In this document: piece after piece, positions 21,110 to 32,904 of the stretch
How the letters are laid out: every line of letters begins with the position of its first letter
How positions within the stretch are numbered: position 1 is the stretch's first letter
Assembly (NCBI GenBank): GCA_039090855.1
Contig: CM077001.1
Span: 121,477,922-121,541,921, forward strand
Length of the DNA: 64,000 nucleotides
Direction: 5' to 3'
Source: Macrothele yani
Lineage: Eukaryota > Arthropoda > Arachnida > Araneae > Macrothelidae
The notes under the pieces: model-generated
What the model saw: the letters and a program-made list of their open reading frames with translations, nothing else
Told to the model about the DNA's origin: nothing
The model's database searches: none
Translations under genes and position numbers: made by a program

Positions 21110-23180
21110 TAATACCTCAGATATTGCTGTAAACGGGATCGCGAGCTTACGAACTCTTAGAAACAGAGATATCGACAAAAATAAGATGTGACTTTACGTC
21201 CCCTGGTGGGAAAACCATGCATTATTTTAGGAAAAAAGTATTCACAAAAGGTTTATCCATATGAGCGGTATCGGTCCAAGAAAAAAATGTTAGTCGAGTT
21301 TTCAGGAGCCCAGATTTTGCTACAAATACATCAGAAGTAGAAATTAACACTTATGACCCCTGGTGGCCAAACCATTCTTTACCAAACATTAGAAATTACG
21401 TGAAAAATATTTTCCGTTAGGTCTTGTATGAGATACAGGAAGAATTTTTCAAATCGGAGTTTTAGGAGCAGAAAACGCAATTTACCATTGTGCGCCCTAG
21501 CGGAAAGTCCATGATTTACTTGAAAATTTTGAATTTATAGGAAAAACATTTCGCATCGGAAACACTATTCAACAAAGAAGGAATTTTTCAAATCGAACTT
21601 TTAGAAGTAGAGATATTGACAAAAATAAGATATACATCTATGCCCCTGGCGTAGAAACCATGCATTATTTCAAGAAGAAAATGTTCCTAAAATGTTTGTC
21701 GACATGAGCTGTATCGGACCACAAAAGACGTTTTTTCAATCGAGATTTTAGAAGCTCATATTTTGCTGCAAATATATCAGAAGCGGGATTTAAGACTTAC
21801 GCCACCTGATGGCTAAACAATTTTTTACAAAAATTTAAAATTACGTGCAAACGATTTATCATCAGGAGCTGTATCCGAAGCAGAAAGAATTTTTCAGATC
21901 GGAGATTTAGAAGCAGAGATATAGGGGAAAACGCAATTTACCTTTACGCCCCCTAGCGGAAAGTCTATGAATTACTTGAAAATTTTGAATTTATAGGAAA
22001 AACATGTCACACTAGAAACACTATCCAACAAAGAAGGAATTTTTTAAATCGGAGTCTTAGAAGTCGAGATATTGACAAAAATAAGATATACATCTACGCC
22101 CCCTGGCGTAGAAACCGTGCACTATTTAAAGAAGAAAATGTTTCTAAAAAGTTTGTCGGCACGAGTAGTATCGGTCTACAAACGACGTTATTTTCAATCG
22201 AGAATTTAGAAGCTCATATTTTGCTGCAAATACATCAGAAGCGGAAATTAAGGTTTACGCCCCCTGGTGGCCAAACCATTTTTTTTACAAAAATTAGAAA
22301 TTATGTACAAACGATTTTCCATCAGGAGCTGTATCCGGTGCAGAAAAAATTTTTTAGATCGGAGATTTAGAAGCAGAGATATAGGGGAAAACGCAATTTA
22401 CCTTTACGCCCCCTAGCGAAAAGTCTATGAATTACTTGAAAATTTTGAAATTATATGAAAAACATGCCACACGGAAAACACTATCTAACAAAGAAAAAAT
22501 TTTTAAAATCGGACTCCTAGAAGTCCAGATATTGACAAAAATAAGATATACATCTACGCACCCTGGCGGAGAAACTGTGGAATATTTTAAGAAGAAAATA
22601 TTCCGAAAAGGTTTATCGATGTGAGTGGCATCAGTCCACGAAATAATTTTTTCAATCGATATTTTAGAAGCTCAGATTTTATGGCAAATACATCAGAAGC
22701 GAAAATTAACACTTACGCCCCCTGGTGCCCAAAGTATTCTTTACCAAAAATTCGAAATTATATGCAAAAGATTGTGCATTATGAGATGTATCCGTTGAAA
22801 AAAATTTCAAATCGGAGTTTTAGAAGAAGAGTTATCGGGGAAAATGCAATTTACTTTTACGCCCCCTAGCGGAAAATCTATGCGTAATTTGAAAAATAAA
22901 CTACATCCAAAATACTCTTCGACATAAATGGAATTGAAAGATAAAATATTTTTTTTAATCGGATGTTTGGAAGCTAATATGTGGAATAAAACGTATTTTT
23001 GAATTCGACATCATCTGCATTTACGCCCTCTAGCGGCGAAATTGCACATCGTAAAGAAAAACAAAATAAAGGATCATCATTCGCATATTTCAAGATTTCG
23101 AATGCAAAAAGAATTTTTCAAATCGGACTAATAGTTGCAGAGATACCGTGGGGTACAGACGGACGGACGGACGGACGGAC
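21110..23180 (+). repeat. Higher-order tandem repeat: ~150-bp units in an ~450-bp A-B-C trimer, about 4 cycles
   Basis: A 'gccccct' motif followed by a type-specific triplet marks each unit. Type A (ctggcgt/gagaaacc) at about 21200, 21645, 22096, 22555. Type B (ctggtggccaaac) at 21353, 21800, 22254, 22712. Type C (ctagcggaaagtc) at 21500, 21943, 22400, 22858, with a final C-like unit at 23020. Each unit also has an 'aatttttcaaatcgg' and a 'gaagcagagatat' motif. The array ends in a GGAC tetranucleotide tract. Confidence 0.85.
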
Positions 23181-23181
23181 A
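23155..23181 (+). repeat. (GGAC)n microsatellite
   Basis: CAGACGGACGGACGGACGGAC tract directly after 'gttgcagagataccgtgggg'. Confidence 0.9.
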
Positions 23182-23387
23182 AACCGATAACATAAGCAGG
23201 ATCTTTTTTTACAAAAGACGTGCTAAAAACGAGTAACTGCAGCAAAGGTGTCTGTAATATCCAGCAAAATTCAAGATGATGGTAACAACTCAAAACACTA
23301 GTACCGCGAAGAAAGTTTGGCTAAATGTACTAACCGTAACTGTTCATGAATTCCAGCATGATGGCGGTCTGGTTTGTGGGGGGGAGA

Positions 23388-23536
23388 TGTGACGTGCATG
23401 CACATGAGATAAAGGCAGATAGCAGCTAGAGCATACGTCCGCGTAGTTCAGTTGGAAGACCGACTCATTCCGGAATGAGGGACCCGATTTCGATGCCGGC
23501 GTGGACAAAAATGACGGAGACATTTACTTAGTTGTA
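23388..23536 (+). mobile_element. Degenerate LTR of the tRNA-carrying TRIM-like family
   Basis: Begins TGTGACGTGCATG, contains AGATAAAGGCAGATAGCAG and a tRNA-like segment at 23437-23506 with the palindromic CTCATTCCGGAATGAG arm, and ends TTTACTTAGTTGTA. A GGGGGGGGAGA stretch just upstream resembles the purine tract that precedes 3' LTRs. No clear target duplication. Confidence 0.7.
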
Positions 23537-23639
23537 CACCGGAAATCTTGATTTGCCAGGATAGGGAATAAATGGAATTTAGCGAATTCCATTTATTAAA
23601 TTCCAACAAGGAAATCAACATTACTATAGATTTGTGTTT

Positions 23640-24110
23640 GTAGCATAACATCTTGGCTGAAGTAGAAATTCAACATTGCAAAGAATTTTGCTCTGTAGCA
23701 GAAAATATTTGCTACAGTAGCAAAGTTTGTTTGCTAGATGAGCACACTGACATTGCTGGAGATCTGCATCTGTAGCAGAAATATTTGCCGAAGTAGCAAA
23801 ATTGATTTGCTGAACGAGCAAAGTGACGTTGCTGGAGATCGACTTCTGTAGCAGAAATATTTGCTAAAGTAGCAAAGTTGGTTTCTTAGACTAGCAAATT
23901 GACATTGCTGGAGATCGGCTTCTGTAGCAGAAATATTTGCTATAGTAGCAAAGTTGGTTTGCTAGAAGAGCAATAAAAACTTGCCACAGGAAACGGATAT
24001 CTTGCTGCTGCAGCAAAGCAGAATTCATTAGTATTGCCAGCAAACTTTTTTGCTGTGCTTATATTCACTGGCGAAATTTGCTGCAGTAGCAAGTTTTTTG
24101 CTGTTGCAGC
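23640..24110 (+). repeat. ~80-bp degenerate minisatellite rich in TAGCA/TTGCT
   Basis: Repeats of 'tgtagcagaaatatttgct', 'gtagcaaagttggtttgct' and 'gacattgctggagatc' occur about every 80 bp between about 23690 and 23960, fading to 24110. Confidence 0.75.
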
Positions 24111-24171
24111 AAAAAAAAATTTCAGTGTGACGGCGGTTGTGAGAAAGTAAAAACCAAGTATTGTTTGATTG

Positions 24172-24408
24172 GAACTCAAAGTGGAGTAATTTTGAACTCG
24201 AACGGGCGTAATTTTGAACTCGAATGGGCGTAATTTTGAACTCGGAGGGGCGTAATTTTGAACTCGAAAGGGCGTAATTTTGAACACGAAGGGGAGTAAT
24301 TTTGAACTCGAAGGGGAGTAATTTTGAACTCGAATGGGCGTAATTTTGAACTCGAAGGAGCGTAATTTTGAACTCGAAGGAGCGTAATTTTGAATTCGAA
24401 AGAGCGGG
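24172..24408 (+). repeat. 21-bp minisatellite, about 11 copies
   Basis: The unit GCGTAATTTTGAACTCGAAGG recurs every 21 bp. Because 21 is a multiple of three, all minus-strand frames stay open (repeats of FEFKIT-like peptides); these are not genes. Confidence 0.93.
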
Positions 24409-24420
24409 CGCGCCCACCCG

Positions 24421-26063
24421 GATAAGAAAAGCTTGCTACAATCCTGGCTAGAACCCCCCCCCCCAATCGCGCACCCTTGGTGATGTCCCTGGTCCGATTG
24501 CTATTGAGTGTTGCTAACAACCTGGTACTTCGGTGTAAATGGCATTTTACAAACGGACTAAATTAATATTACACCAACTTTTCGTTGTTGTTGTTGTTAT
24601 CAGTGAAAAAGATCGTTAAAGCATGATTCACTATGGAGGTGTTGGATCGCATATCAAAAAGAAAAAGAAAATGTGCTAAAATTTGTAAGGTTTCTTTTTC
24701 TTGGCAATGTATTTTTTTTTTTTTTTCAGAAAACCGGGTTATCAAAACGTTCAATCATTTGTCTCCACCAGATGTAGAAATCACTCAGTTGTTCTTTCCT
24801 ATTTTACACTTCGCATTCGTTCCACGTGCTTGCTCATCGTGATGTATCAATCACAGACACGCGTTCTTTTTCAGCACTTTGTCCAGACTAATTCGAGGCA
24901 AATTTTGCATTCATTTTACAAACGAGGAATCAAAAGACAAAACAGAATGTGCCACCTTATTCTAAATTAAGTTCTCTGATATGCGAAAACTAGCTGTTTT
25001 TAACTTTTAAAAATGGCGACAGAGGAAGGAATTATGGACCTCTCTATGGATAACCGGAGGAAGTAATTTAAAATTTGTATTCCGATCACATTTTAGCGTC
25101 AGATAACTTAAAGAGAGAGAGAGAGAGCTGTCGGCTTCGGGTGACAACTGCCAGCAACATGAAAAAAAGTCCAGTTTAAGCTCAAGAAGGATACTTCATC
25201 GCCAACAGAAGTTACACCCCTTGACACGTTACATTCAATTAAATGATGCGCAAGCACTTTCGGCTTGCTCAAAACATGCATCAATCTTTATGCGTTTGCA
25301 GAGTTTAAAACCCATCTCACCTGCATAAGTTAAAAAATCTACAAGAACACATAAATCATTAGGGACTTTAAGCTGCTCCACCCCTTTCCTGGCACTTTTC
25401 GGTGTCATTTCCTCGGAGGGCGACTTTGGTGACATTCGTAGCCATCAAAGTGTCGAGGTTTAATTTATGAAAAAGGGGGAGTCACTAAAGTAGTGGCAAT
25501 TTGAGGTGACCTAACGCGAGATCCTGGTGTTCTACTGTGTAATCACGCAGGTGCGCATTGGTCATCTGTCATTAAAGAATGTCGTTACAAGTATGCGCAG
25601 CAGGAAGCGTGCCAGCTACCTCTGATACCATCAGTGGGTTGCAGTGCATTCGTCAACCTACCTGCCGGAGACCGTATGTTAATTGTGTCCGCTGGCAACA
25701 AAATGCTTCCAGGTATGAGCACAAAGGAACAGCAATGGCCACGCGATTCGAATTTAATTTTCAATGGGCTCCCTACGACCTGAATTTTTCGTTTAAGGAG
25801 ATCCTCACATGAAGTTTTAACTTTAAATTGCAAGTATTTTAAGAGTCACCTGCTTAATTAAATATGATTATCTGTCAGGGGTGTATTTATAGGGAGCAAG
25901 TCCCCTCCCTTTTAATATTTTGGTTGAAATATGACTTATATTAGAAAAATCATTTAATTTCTTCTATTATATTATTAATTAACTTTTATTTTATCCTGAT
26001 GGTTTACAAAAACTTCTATTTTTTTTTTTTTTGTCGCTCTCCAGAAAAAATATTCTATACACA
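24421..26063. other. Unassigned region
   Basis: No recognisable gene. The 77-codon frame at 25579-25812 has no domain I know. 25877-26000 matches, inverted, the right part of the possible hAT-like element at 15250-15495. Confidence 0.4.
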
Positions 26064-26065
26064 CT

Positions 26066-27434
26066 AGAAATGAGTTCGGGCTCCATTTTTGAAGCCCGAA
26101 TCCGTCCGAGCTCGACTCATCCCCATGCGGTCTGAGCCCGACTTTTCCAAGTGCTGGTGTTTTTCTCCCTTTTATCCGATTTTTACGTGAAACAGGAAGG
26201 AGCATGGAATATGATGCTCAGCATTTATGCGTCTCATTAGGAAGGATATAACCTTGAAATAAAATTTATATCTTACAGTTTCCCAGAAAATTTTGCAGTA
26301 GCTGATACTTTTTTTTATCTAAGAAAAAGAAACTGTCCACCCTTTTTTGTGCATGGAGAGGGGATAGTCTTCACGCATATTTTGGCGTGACGCAAAAATC
26401 TGCTAGATCCTGAAGAGCATTAATATTTCAAAATGCATTCGCATTTCTCGCACTGAACATAATCCAATTTTACACTGGTCGTGCAATCAACAATTTGGAA
26501 AAAAAAAAATTTCCACGCGGTAGATTTTCCCACTTCATTTTTAACTGTTTTATCGCCAAACTTTTTCGTATAACTTCAGGATACGGATCATTCATATTGA
26601 AATGCTCAAATAGATAAATGGGTTACTCAACTTAAAGGATGAATGTTGAGTGGAGGCGACAGTAACAGCTGTTATTTTTTCTCTTCTTTGATTGGAGGTT
26701 TAACGACCACCGTGCGCAACTCAGTTGGCCATAAGTAGTCGCCCGTCCCTAATTTAAGGTCACTGCTTCTTCCAGGGAAAGGAGATAGTCAGTGCCGTAA
26801 GACAAGCACTATACATCCATGCCTCAACGGGATTCGAACCCGGACCCATCTCTGGTGAATGATGAGGAGCCATCGCTTAGACCACTGCGCCACCGGGGCG
26901 GCCAAACAGCTGTTAAAAATGATTTGTTTAATTTGTTTATTTCTTGCCGCCTTCTACACGAGGTTTGGTTTAAGGAGAGGGCTTCTGAAATACTGGCGGC
27001 GAACTTCCGTCCTCAGAGTTGAGATCCAAATGCTGGTTTCACACAGGCGGAACAAATCCGCTGAAGCAATAAATCTGCCGGCTGAACTACCGCTGCTTTT
27101 CAAGCGCACTATTTCCTCTGGGGAAATTTAAGTGAGTGACTCATATGAGTATTCTCCTAAGAGCACTTAAACTATCGCACATAATGACACATGAATTCCG
27201 TTCCCATGCAATCAGCATTCACGGATACACTGCCCGGAAAAAAACTGATTCCTCTTCCTAAAACTCTAAAAAAAAAAAAAAAAAAAAAGAAGGTAGACTC
27301 AGTATTTTGACACAAAAAAAAAGCCCACCCGAGACGTAACTGATATACTCTTCTTTGCTCGTCCGAACCCGACCGAGCCCGAGATGAAACTGAAGATGCT
27401 ATTCGTAGCCCGCCCGAGCCCGTCTCATCTCTAA
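26066..27434. mobile_element. Possible hAT-like element with GGGCTC-rich ends
   Basis: Left 'agaaatgagttcgggctcc' and right 'gcccgtctcatctctaatt' are inverted over about 20 bp, and both subterminal regions are rich in GAGCCCG/CGGGCTC. A convincing 8-bp duplication is not visible. Contains a SINE-A copy at 26675-26904. Confidence 0.45.
26675..26904 (-). mobile_element. SINE-A
   Basis: Inserted with duplication AACAGCTGTTA at 26664-26674 and 26905-26915. The A tail is short and degenerate (TTTTTTCTCTTCTTT on the plus strand). Confidence 0.92.
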
Positions 27435-27690
27435 TTCACAACCCTGTCCTCTGCTAATGTTCGTACTGAAATTCGTGAACGTATGTTTTACAAAATTCGT
27501 GAACGTATGTTTTACTTGGATAAAGATCAGCACTTACTATTTAATGAATTCTTGTTTATTGTTCCGCTCCAGGAAAGGTCCAATCAGAAACTATACGGGC
27601 ATCAAACTCAGTATTCTTATATGTTCGTTTGTCGAACATATAAAAATATTGAATGAGAGATGAATATTGAATGAGTAGATTACTAAGCTT

Positions 27691-27918
27691 TTTTTTTTTT
27701 TTTTTTTTGATTGGAGGTTTAACGACCACCGTGAGCAACTCAAATGGGCTATAAGCAGTCGCCCGTCCCTAATTTTGGGTCACTGGTTCCAGGGAAGGGA
27801 AAGAGCCAGTGCCGTAAGACAAACACAACATCCATGCCTGACCGGGATTCGAACCCGGACCCCTTACGGACGAATGATCAGAGGCTAACGCCTTAGACCA
27901 CTGCGCCACCGGGGCGGC
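27691..27918 (-). mobile_element. SINE-A
   Basis: Full-length, long tail (18 T on the plus strand), exact 12-bp duplication ATTACTAAGCTT at 27679-27690 and 27919-27930. One of the best-preserved copies. Confidence 0.95.
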
Positions 27919-28211
27919 ATTACTAAGCTTGTATAACAACGCTTAGGAATCTACTCCCCAAACAGTGGCAGCGGAAATTCTCGAAAAGTGGTACGCAGAG
28001 GCGTAACTATAGGAATTTCTGCCCCCGGGGCGAACCACAAAATATTGCGCCCCTATCTGATCATATTTTATATATATACAAATAAAAGTACATACACAAA
28101 CATACAAGTACAAACACACACGTACAGGTATACACAGCTCCACAAAACAAAATCAACGTCACATCCCGATGCTTTCTGTCATCTCTATATGTGAAAGCAC
28201 AATCAAGTTTG

Positions 28212-28430
28212 CGCTTCCCTGGTGGCGCAGTAGTCTAAACGATAGCTCCTGATCATTCGTCCGAGATGGGTCCGGGTTCGAATCCTGGTCAGGCATGGAT
28301 GTTGTGTTTTGTCTTACGGCTCTGGCTCTCTCCCTTCTCTGGAGTCAGTGGCCGTAAATTATGGATGGGCGACTGCTTATAGCCCATTGAATTGCTCACG
28401 GTGGTCGTTAAACCACCAATAAAAAAAAAA
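28212..28430 (+). mobile_element. SINE-A
   Basis: Flanked by TCAAGTTTG on both sides (28203-28211 and 28431-28439). A and B boxes and poly(A) present. Head has mutations (CCCTGGTGGCGCAGTAG). Confidence 0.92.
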
Positions 28431-28619
28431 TCAAGTTTGTGACTATTTGTACAGCGTTTCCCAGCGGCTTCGGACTTTCGGTACCACATAAAAGGGGCCG
28501 AATGCACCTAACAGTCGTACCTCGTAGTAATGATGGAATAGCCCCTAGAGAATCTTCAATATTGTGCGCAACATCGTTATGTCGTACAGTTTGAGAGAGT
28601 ATTGTGAGTATTCTTCTTC

Positions 28620-28825
28620 GCCGCCCCTGTGGCGCAGTGGTCTAAGCTATGGCTTCTGATCATTCGTCCGGAAGGGGTCCGGGTTCGTGTCCCGGTGAGG
28701 CATGGATGTTGTGTTTGTCTTACGGCACTGGCTCTCTCCCTTCCCTGGAACCAGTGACCCTAAATTAGGGACGGGAGACTTGAGTTGCTCGCGGTGGTCG
28801 TTAAACCTTAAAAAAAAAAAAAAAA
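28620..28825 (+). mobile_element. SINE-A with small internal deletion
   Basis: Starts GCCGCCCCTGTGGCGCAGTG. The 'gcgactgcttatagcccat' block is shortened to 'ggagacttgagttgct'. Poly(A) tail present. Target duplication is not clear. Confidence 0.9.
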
Positions 28826-29222
28826 CGTGTCTTCCTTCTGAATGCGAGCAACTAACATCTCCCGAAACTGTTGAGAAAAAATACGAATTTTATGTCGCGA
28901 AGACAACCGAAACTAGCGAAACATATAAGGAAATTCTGTAAGTAGAGAAATGGCAAATTATGGTGTGAAGACGAATGTACCAGAAACTGATGCAAAAATT
29001 TAAATTCCAATTTAATTATATTAGCAGTCATTTTTTGCGCCCTCTCTTGAGCTGCTCCGGTGCAGCAACCCATCCTTCCCTGCTCTAGTTACGCTTCTGG
29101 TGGTACGGTTATTGGCAGCAATATATCCCTCTACCCCCGAACACATGGAGGGATGAAGCATGCATCCCTCATGGTTTCGTTCATTTGCATCCAGGTGACC
29201 GTGTCTTTCAAATTTAGGTTTT

Positions 29223-29440
29223 GCCGCCCCGGTGGCGCAGTGGTCTAAGCGATGGCCTCTGATCATTCGTCCGAAGGGGTCCGGGTTCGTATCCCGATGA
29301 GGCATGGGTGTTGTGTTTGTCTTTCGGCACTGGCTCTCTCCCTTCCCTGGAACCAGTGACCCTAAATTAGGGACCAGCGACTGCTTATAGCTCATTGAGT
29401 TGCTCACGGTGGTCGTTAAACCTCAAAAAAAGAAAAAAAA
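29223..29440 (+). mobile_element. SINE-A
   Basis: Full-length copy with B box GGTTCGTATCCCG and an A-rich tail AAAAAAAGAAAAAAAA. Flanks are only weakly similar. Confidence 0.9.
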
Positions 29441-30084
29441 TTCAGCTTTCTCAACCTAATTTTTACAAAGTGTATTACTAATTTTCACAAAGTGTTAACA
29501 CGTACTTAGCTTTTTAGAAATAAAACATTAAATAACAGAGAAAGAAAATATAGTTTCAAGCAAATGTGTAAACGTGTATATAAAAACAGCATTGGAATAT
29601 CATTTTCAAATATTAAAAAAAAAAAAATTATATCGGACAATTCCTCCACATTCGACTCCTGCCCCTCCTTCTGGCTACTTACATGAAACGCATCTACAAT
29701 TGAAAAGTCGGATAAAATCAGAAATACCTTTCCCCCGGAAAAGTCCTCCACATTAGAAAATACGGATTAACAAACTCAGAAATGAAGATCGCAGAAAAGT
29801 ATTCACAATAGAAAACACGAATGAAACTCAATTTGTGCACGGTTCCTCACTTGAAAAGGTGGAGGACTTTTTCTGTGAAGGAATTTTCCTGTGGAGGACA
29901 TTACCCGTTACCATATAAACCTGCGTGTGTGCCAGTCTTCCGTGTACGAGTTTGGGGAGTACCAGTTTCCCGGGCATCAATGTCCTGGGCGCCAATGGAA
30001 ATGGATCCAATTTATTGGGTGTGTGCATAACTTCTACCCGTTTTGGTAGGTTACAAAGAAAGGAGGAGAACACAACAAACAACA

Positions 30085-30600
30085 CAAAAAATAACGGAAT
30101 TTTCCGGAAGTAAAAAAACAGTGCCAACCTCTACTGATAAGAGATTTTTACGGAAGTAAAAATCAGTGATTTTACTTCCGAAATTTTCCGACAGGTTCTG
30201 GGGTCAGAAAGAGCTCGTGGATGAAAACGACAGGCTGATTTTTACTTCCGGAATTTTCCGGAAGTAAAAAACAGTGCCAACGTCTACTGCGTCCGAAATC
30301 AGTGCCAACCTCTACCAAAAAACTGTGCCAACCACTAATTCCGGAATTTTCCGGAAGTAAAAAAATCATCATAACGGAATTTTTCGGAAGTAAAAAATCG
30401 GAATTAGAATATCTCAGTACGGGGGGATTTTGTATCATGCATTGAAAAATCAGTAAAAATCAACAAATAACGGAATTTTCCGGAAGTAAAAATCAGTACA
30501 GAATTTTTCGGAAGTAAAAAATCAGGTTACAAACAAAGAAGGAGAACAAAACAAACAACACAACAAATAACGGAATTTTCCGGAAGTAAAAAATCACAAC
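30085..30600. repeat. Dispersed palindromic motif GGAATTTTCCGGAAGTAAAA
   Basis: The motif or its complement TTTTACTTCCGGAATTTTCC occurs about ten times in 520 bp in both orientations, often followed by ATCAG or ACAGTGCCAAC. Spacing is irregular, so it is not a simple tandem array. Confidence 0.75.
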
Positions 30601-30629
30601 AAATAACAAATAACACAACAAATGACGTA

Positions 30630-31900
30630 CCTAGCATTTCACATAATTGTCATCATTCTGTATGACCTCTTGCCATCTACTCATGAGTAGGTGAATACCC
30701 ACGCCGGAAAAACTCTTGTGATTTAGAGTCAAAAATGTAATGTAATGCCGTTTTCACATCGTCCACATCATCGAAGGTTTGAAGAGCAAAGGCGTTCTGT
30801 AATGATCAAGAAAGGTGGTAGTCCGTAGGTGCCAGGTCAGGAGAATACACCGGATGAGGTAACACTTCCCAACCAAAGTCCAGTAATTTTTGTCCAGTGA
30901 TTAAAGCAGCATGAGGTCTGACGTTATCACGATGAAGGATCACGCTCTTATGCGATTGACGAGTGCTGGTCGCTTCGATGTCAGTTGTTCTCGCAATCTG
31001 TCAGACTGTTGGCAGTAGAGGACAGCATTTATCGTTTGGTTAGGTGCCAACGCCTCCCAGTGAATTATTTCCGGGACATCCCGCCAAACATTCAACAAAA
31101 CCTTTTCGATCATGATCATATATGTAGAGGATTTTTAGGAAGGGAGTGTCTGACCCCAGGTCTTAAACAACCCTTAGAAATAGGAAGCTAGGAGATTTGG
31201 GCTAGACTGTCCGATAGGAAAGTGACACGGAAGCGAAGTAGAAAGGGGGAGGAAGACGCCCTTATTTATTACCGGGGGCCAGTACCCGGGGTCCGACGGC
31301 TAAACGTGCCCATCTGACGCACGGCGGATATTTAGTGGATCGAGCATTCTTACCTGCCTGGATTCGAACCTGAGGTCCTTTCCGTGGCAGTCACGAACGT
31401 TGCCCACTAGGCCACCCGCACAAAACCTTTTGGGATGCAGTCCTCCTTTTGAGGTCGATGGAGCAGGCTCCGCCCCTTGGCCCACAGTCCGTCGACGCTT
31501 TACATTACGGTACAGTACCCACTTCTCATCACCCGTTCCAATTCGTCCGAAAAACGGTTCATTTCTGTGACGAAAAAGCAAAGAAAGTCAAGTACGGATT
31601 CTCTCCTCTCGTTGCTTTGCAGGAAGCTATAGTGTGGAACCTAGTTATCGAACTTGGCGATGAACCCAAGTGCATGCATCTGTATTTTGACTGTTGCTCT
31701 GTGTACCGACAACGTTTCCGTTAATTCCTGAACGGTTGGGTGTGGGGTCATTTGTTATGGCTTGGTCCACATCCTCGTAAGAAACCACGGATGGACGTCC
31801 AGGACGTGGTTGATTTTTGCAGCTTCTGTCTCAGTCCCTGAATTTCTGAAACCAACGGCGGCATGTGCTATCATCAAATGCATTCCTCCCCAATAGACTT
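30630..31900 (-). pseudogene. Mariner transposase, inactivated and split by SINE-B
   Basis: On the minus strand recognisable blocks appear in order: GTGDEKWVLYRNVKRRR (about 31500-31551), the block around VWRDVPEIIHWEALAPNQTI (31030-31085), HRDNVRPHAALITGQ (30890-30935) and VYSPDLAPTDYHL (30805-30850). These are the central and catalytic regions of a mariner transposase; frames shift and stops interrupt. The N-terminus is not clear. A SINE-B copy lies in the middle. Confidence 0.82.
31107..31419 (-). mobile_element. SINE-B
   Basis: Inserted in the mariner pseudogene with exact duplication ACAAAACCTTTT (31095-31106 and 31420-31431). Tail of GATCATGATCATATATG on the plus-strand side. B-box complement near 31355-31375. 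Confidence 0.93.
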
Positions 31901-32200
31901 TACAGATGTTGTGGCAAGCCGCGGTTGCTGAACTCCACAATTAATGAAAAATGTAAACATGCAAACAAAAAAATTAGATGTGCATTATAGAAAGTAATAT
32001 TTTTGGCTAATTTAACATTTCACTTACGATTGGCATTAATGACTGACTGATATTCAACGATAACTGTTTAACTTTATGAGTACTGATTAGTTGATATTCC
32101 TCTTATGATTCATATCATATTAATGACTCAAATCTATGATGTTATAATGGTTTTCAGATAAAATGAATATTTAATCGAAATTTTAGCTCATTTTAATGTA

Positions 32201-32455
32201 TTATTGGCATATTTTCACTGTATTCCATGCATCCACTTCCTTCAGAAAACTTGAAAATATTCATCGTCCTGGAGCGGGAATCGAATCCGCACCTCCTGAT
32301 TTCCGGTCGAGCATGCTAGTCAGTACACTACCCAGGGCAAGGAAATTCTAAGCAACTGAAATTCTAAGCAAATTCTAAGCAACTGATATCTGAGTCTTTC
32401 AGATTTTTTTCTAAAGGAAGTGGATACATGGAATACAGTGAAAATATGCCAATAA
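32201..32455 (-). mobile_element. TA-flanked inverted-repeat element with a tRNA-like core
   Basis: The left arm 32201-32250 (TTATTGGCATATTTTCACTG...) and the right arm 32406-32455 (…CAGTGAAAATATGCCAATAA) are near-perfect complements of about 48 bp, with TA on both sides (32199-32200, 32456-32457). The core on the minus strand is tRNA-like: CTGGGTAGTGTACTGACTAG as A-box region and GATTCGATTCCCGCTCC as B box. No coding capacity. Confidence 0.82.
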
Positions 32456-32904
32456 TAGCATTACAATGCCTACCATGTATTTATGAAGAATTATTTCTTC
32501 GGGGAAATTTGTTTCCCAATCGTATATGACGTAGTTCATTTTAGTTTAGAAACCTGAATTGCAGTTCTAAGTCCTTTAAATTCAAATTAATAGCTTCCAT
32601 ACCAACCTTTTTAGAAATAAAGAGCTACAGAAAACGTGCGAGTTTCCCTAACTGAACGAAACGAAATGTACCAGTTTTCCTAGGGATCTCACTGAGTACG
32701 TACACTGTAAAAAATAAGTTGTGTGAATTCACGGAAAATTTCTGAAAATAACGTGCAGCAAAGTTGCTGGTAGGTATCCGTGCTTTTCAGAAACGTCCGG
32801 TTTTTTTTTTTAACTTCCGTATTTTCACGGATTTTACGTGGTCAGAAATTCCGTTTATTTCAGGATTCCCCGTATTTAAACTGAAATTCCTCAAAACTCG
32901 AAGA

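Larger units (their letters stand above)
20663..24127. mobile_element. Large CACTGAG-ended element carrying higher-order repeats
   Basis: The left end CACTGAGAAAAACAAAC (after TA) and the right end TTTTTTTTCAGTG are weakly inverted, and both subterminal regions are rich in GCAGCAAA/TTTGCTGC motifs, in opposite orientation. It contains a three-part tandem repeat (21110-23180), a degenerate TRIM LTR and an ~80-bp minisatellite. A fragment of its left part recurs at 53640-53866. No transposase was recognised. Confidence 0.6.
27996..29099. mobile_element. hAT-like non-autonomous element with two SINE insertions
   Basis: TIRs CAGAGGCGTAACTATAGG and CTCTAGTTACGCTTCTG, with an exact 8-bp duplication GTGGTACG at 27988-27995 and 29100-29107. 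No transposase. SINE-A copies at 28212 and 28620 account for about 425 bp of the 1,104 bp. Confidence 0.88.

Noticed and set aside
24028..24520. A protein with many FEFKIT-type repeats
   Set aside because: It is the translation of a 21-bp minisatellite, open in several frames at once because 21 is divisible by three.
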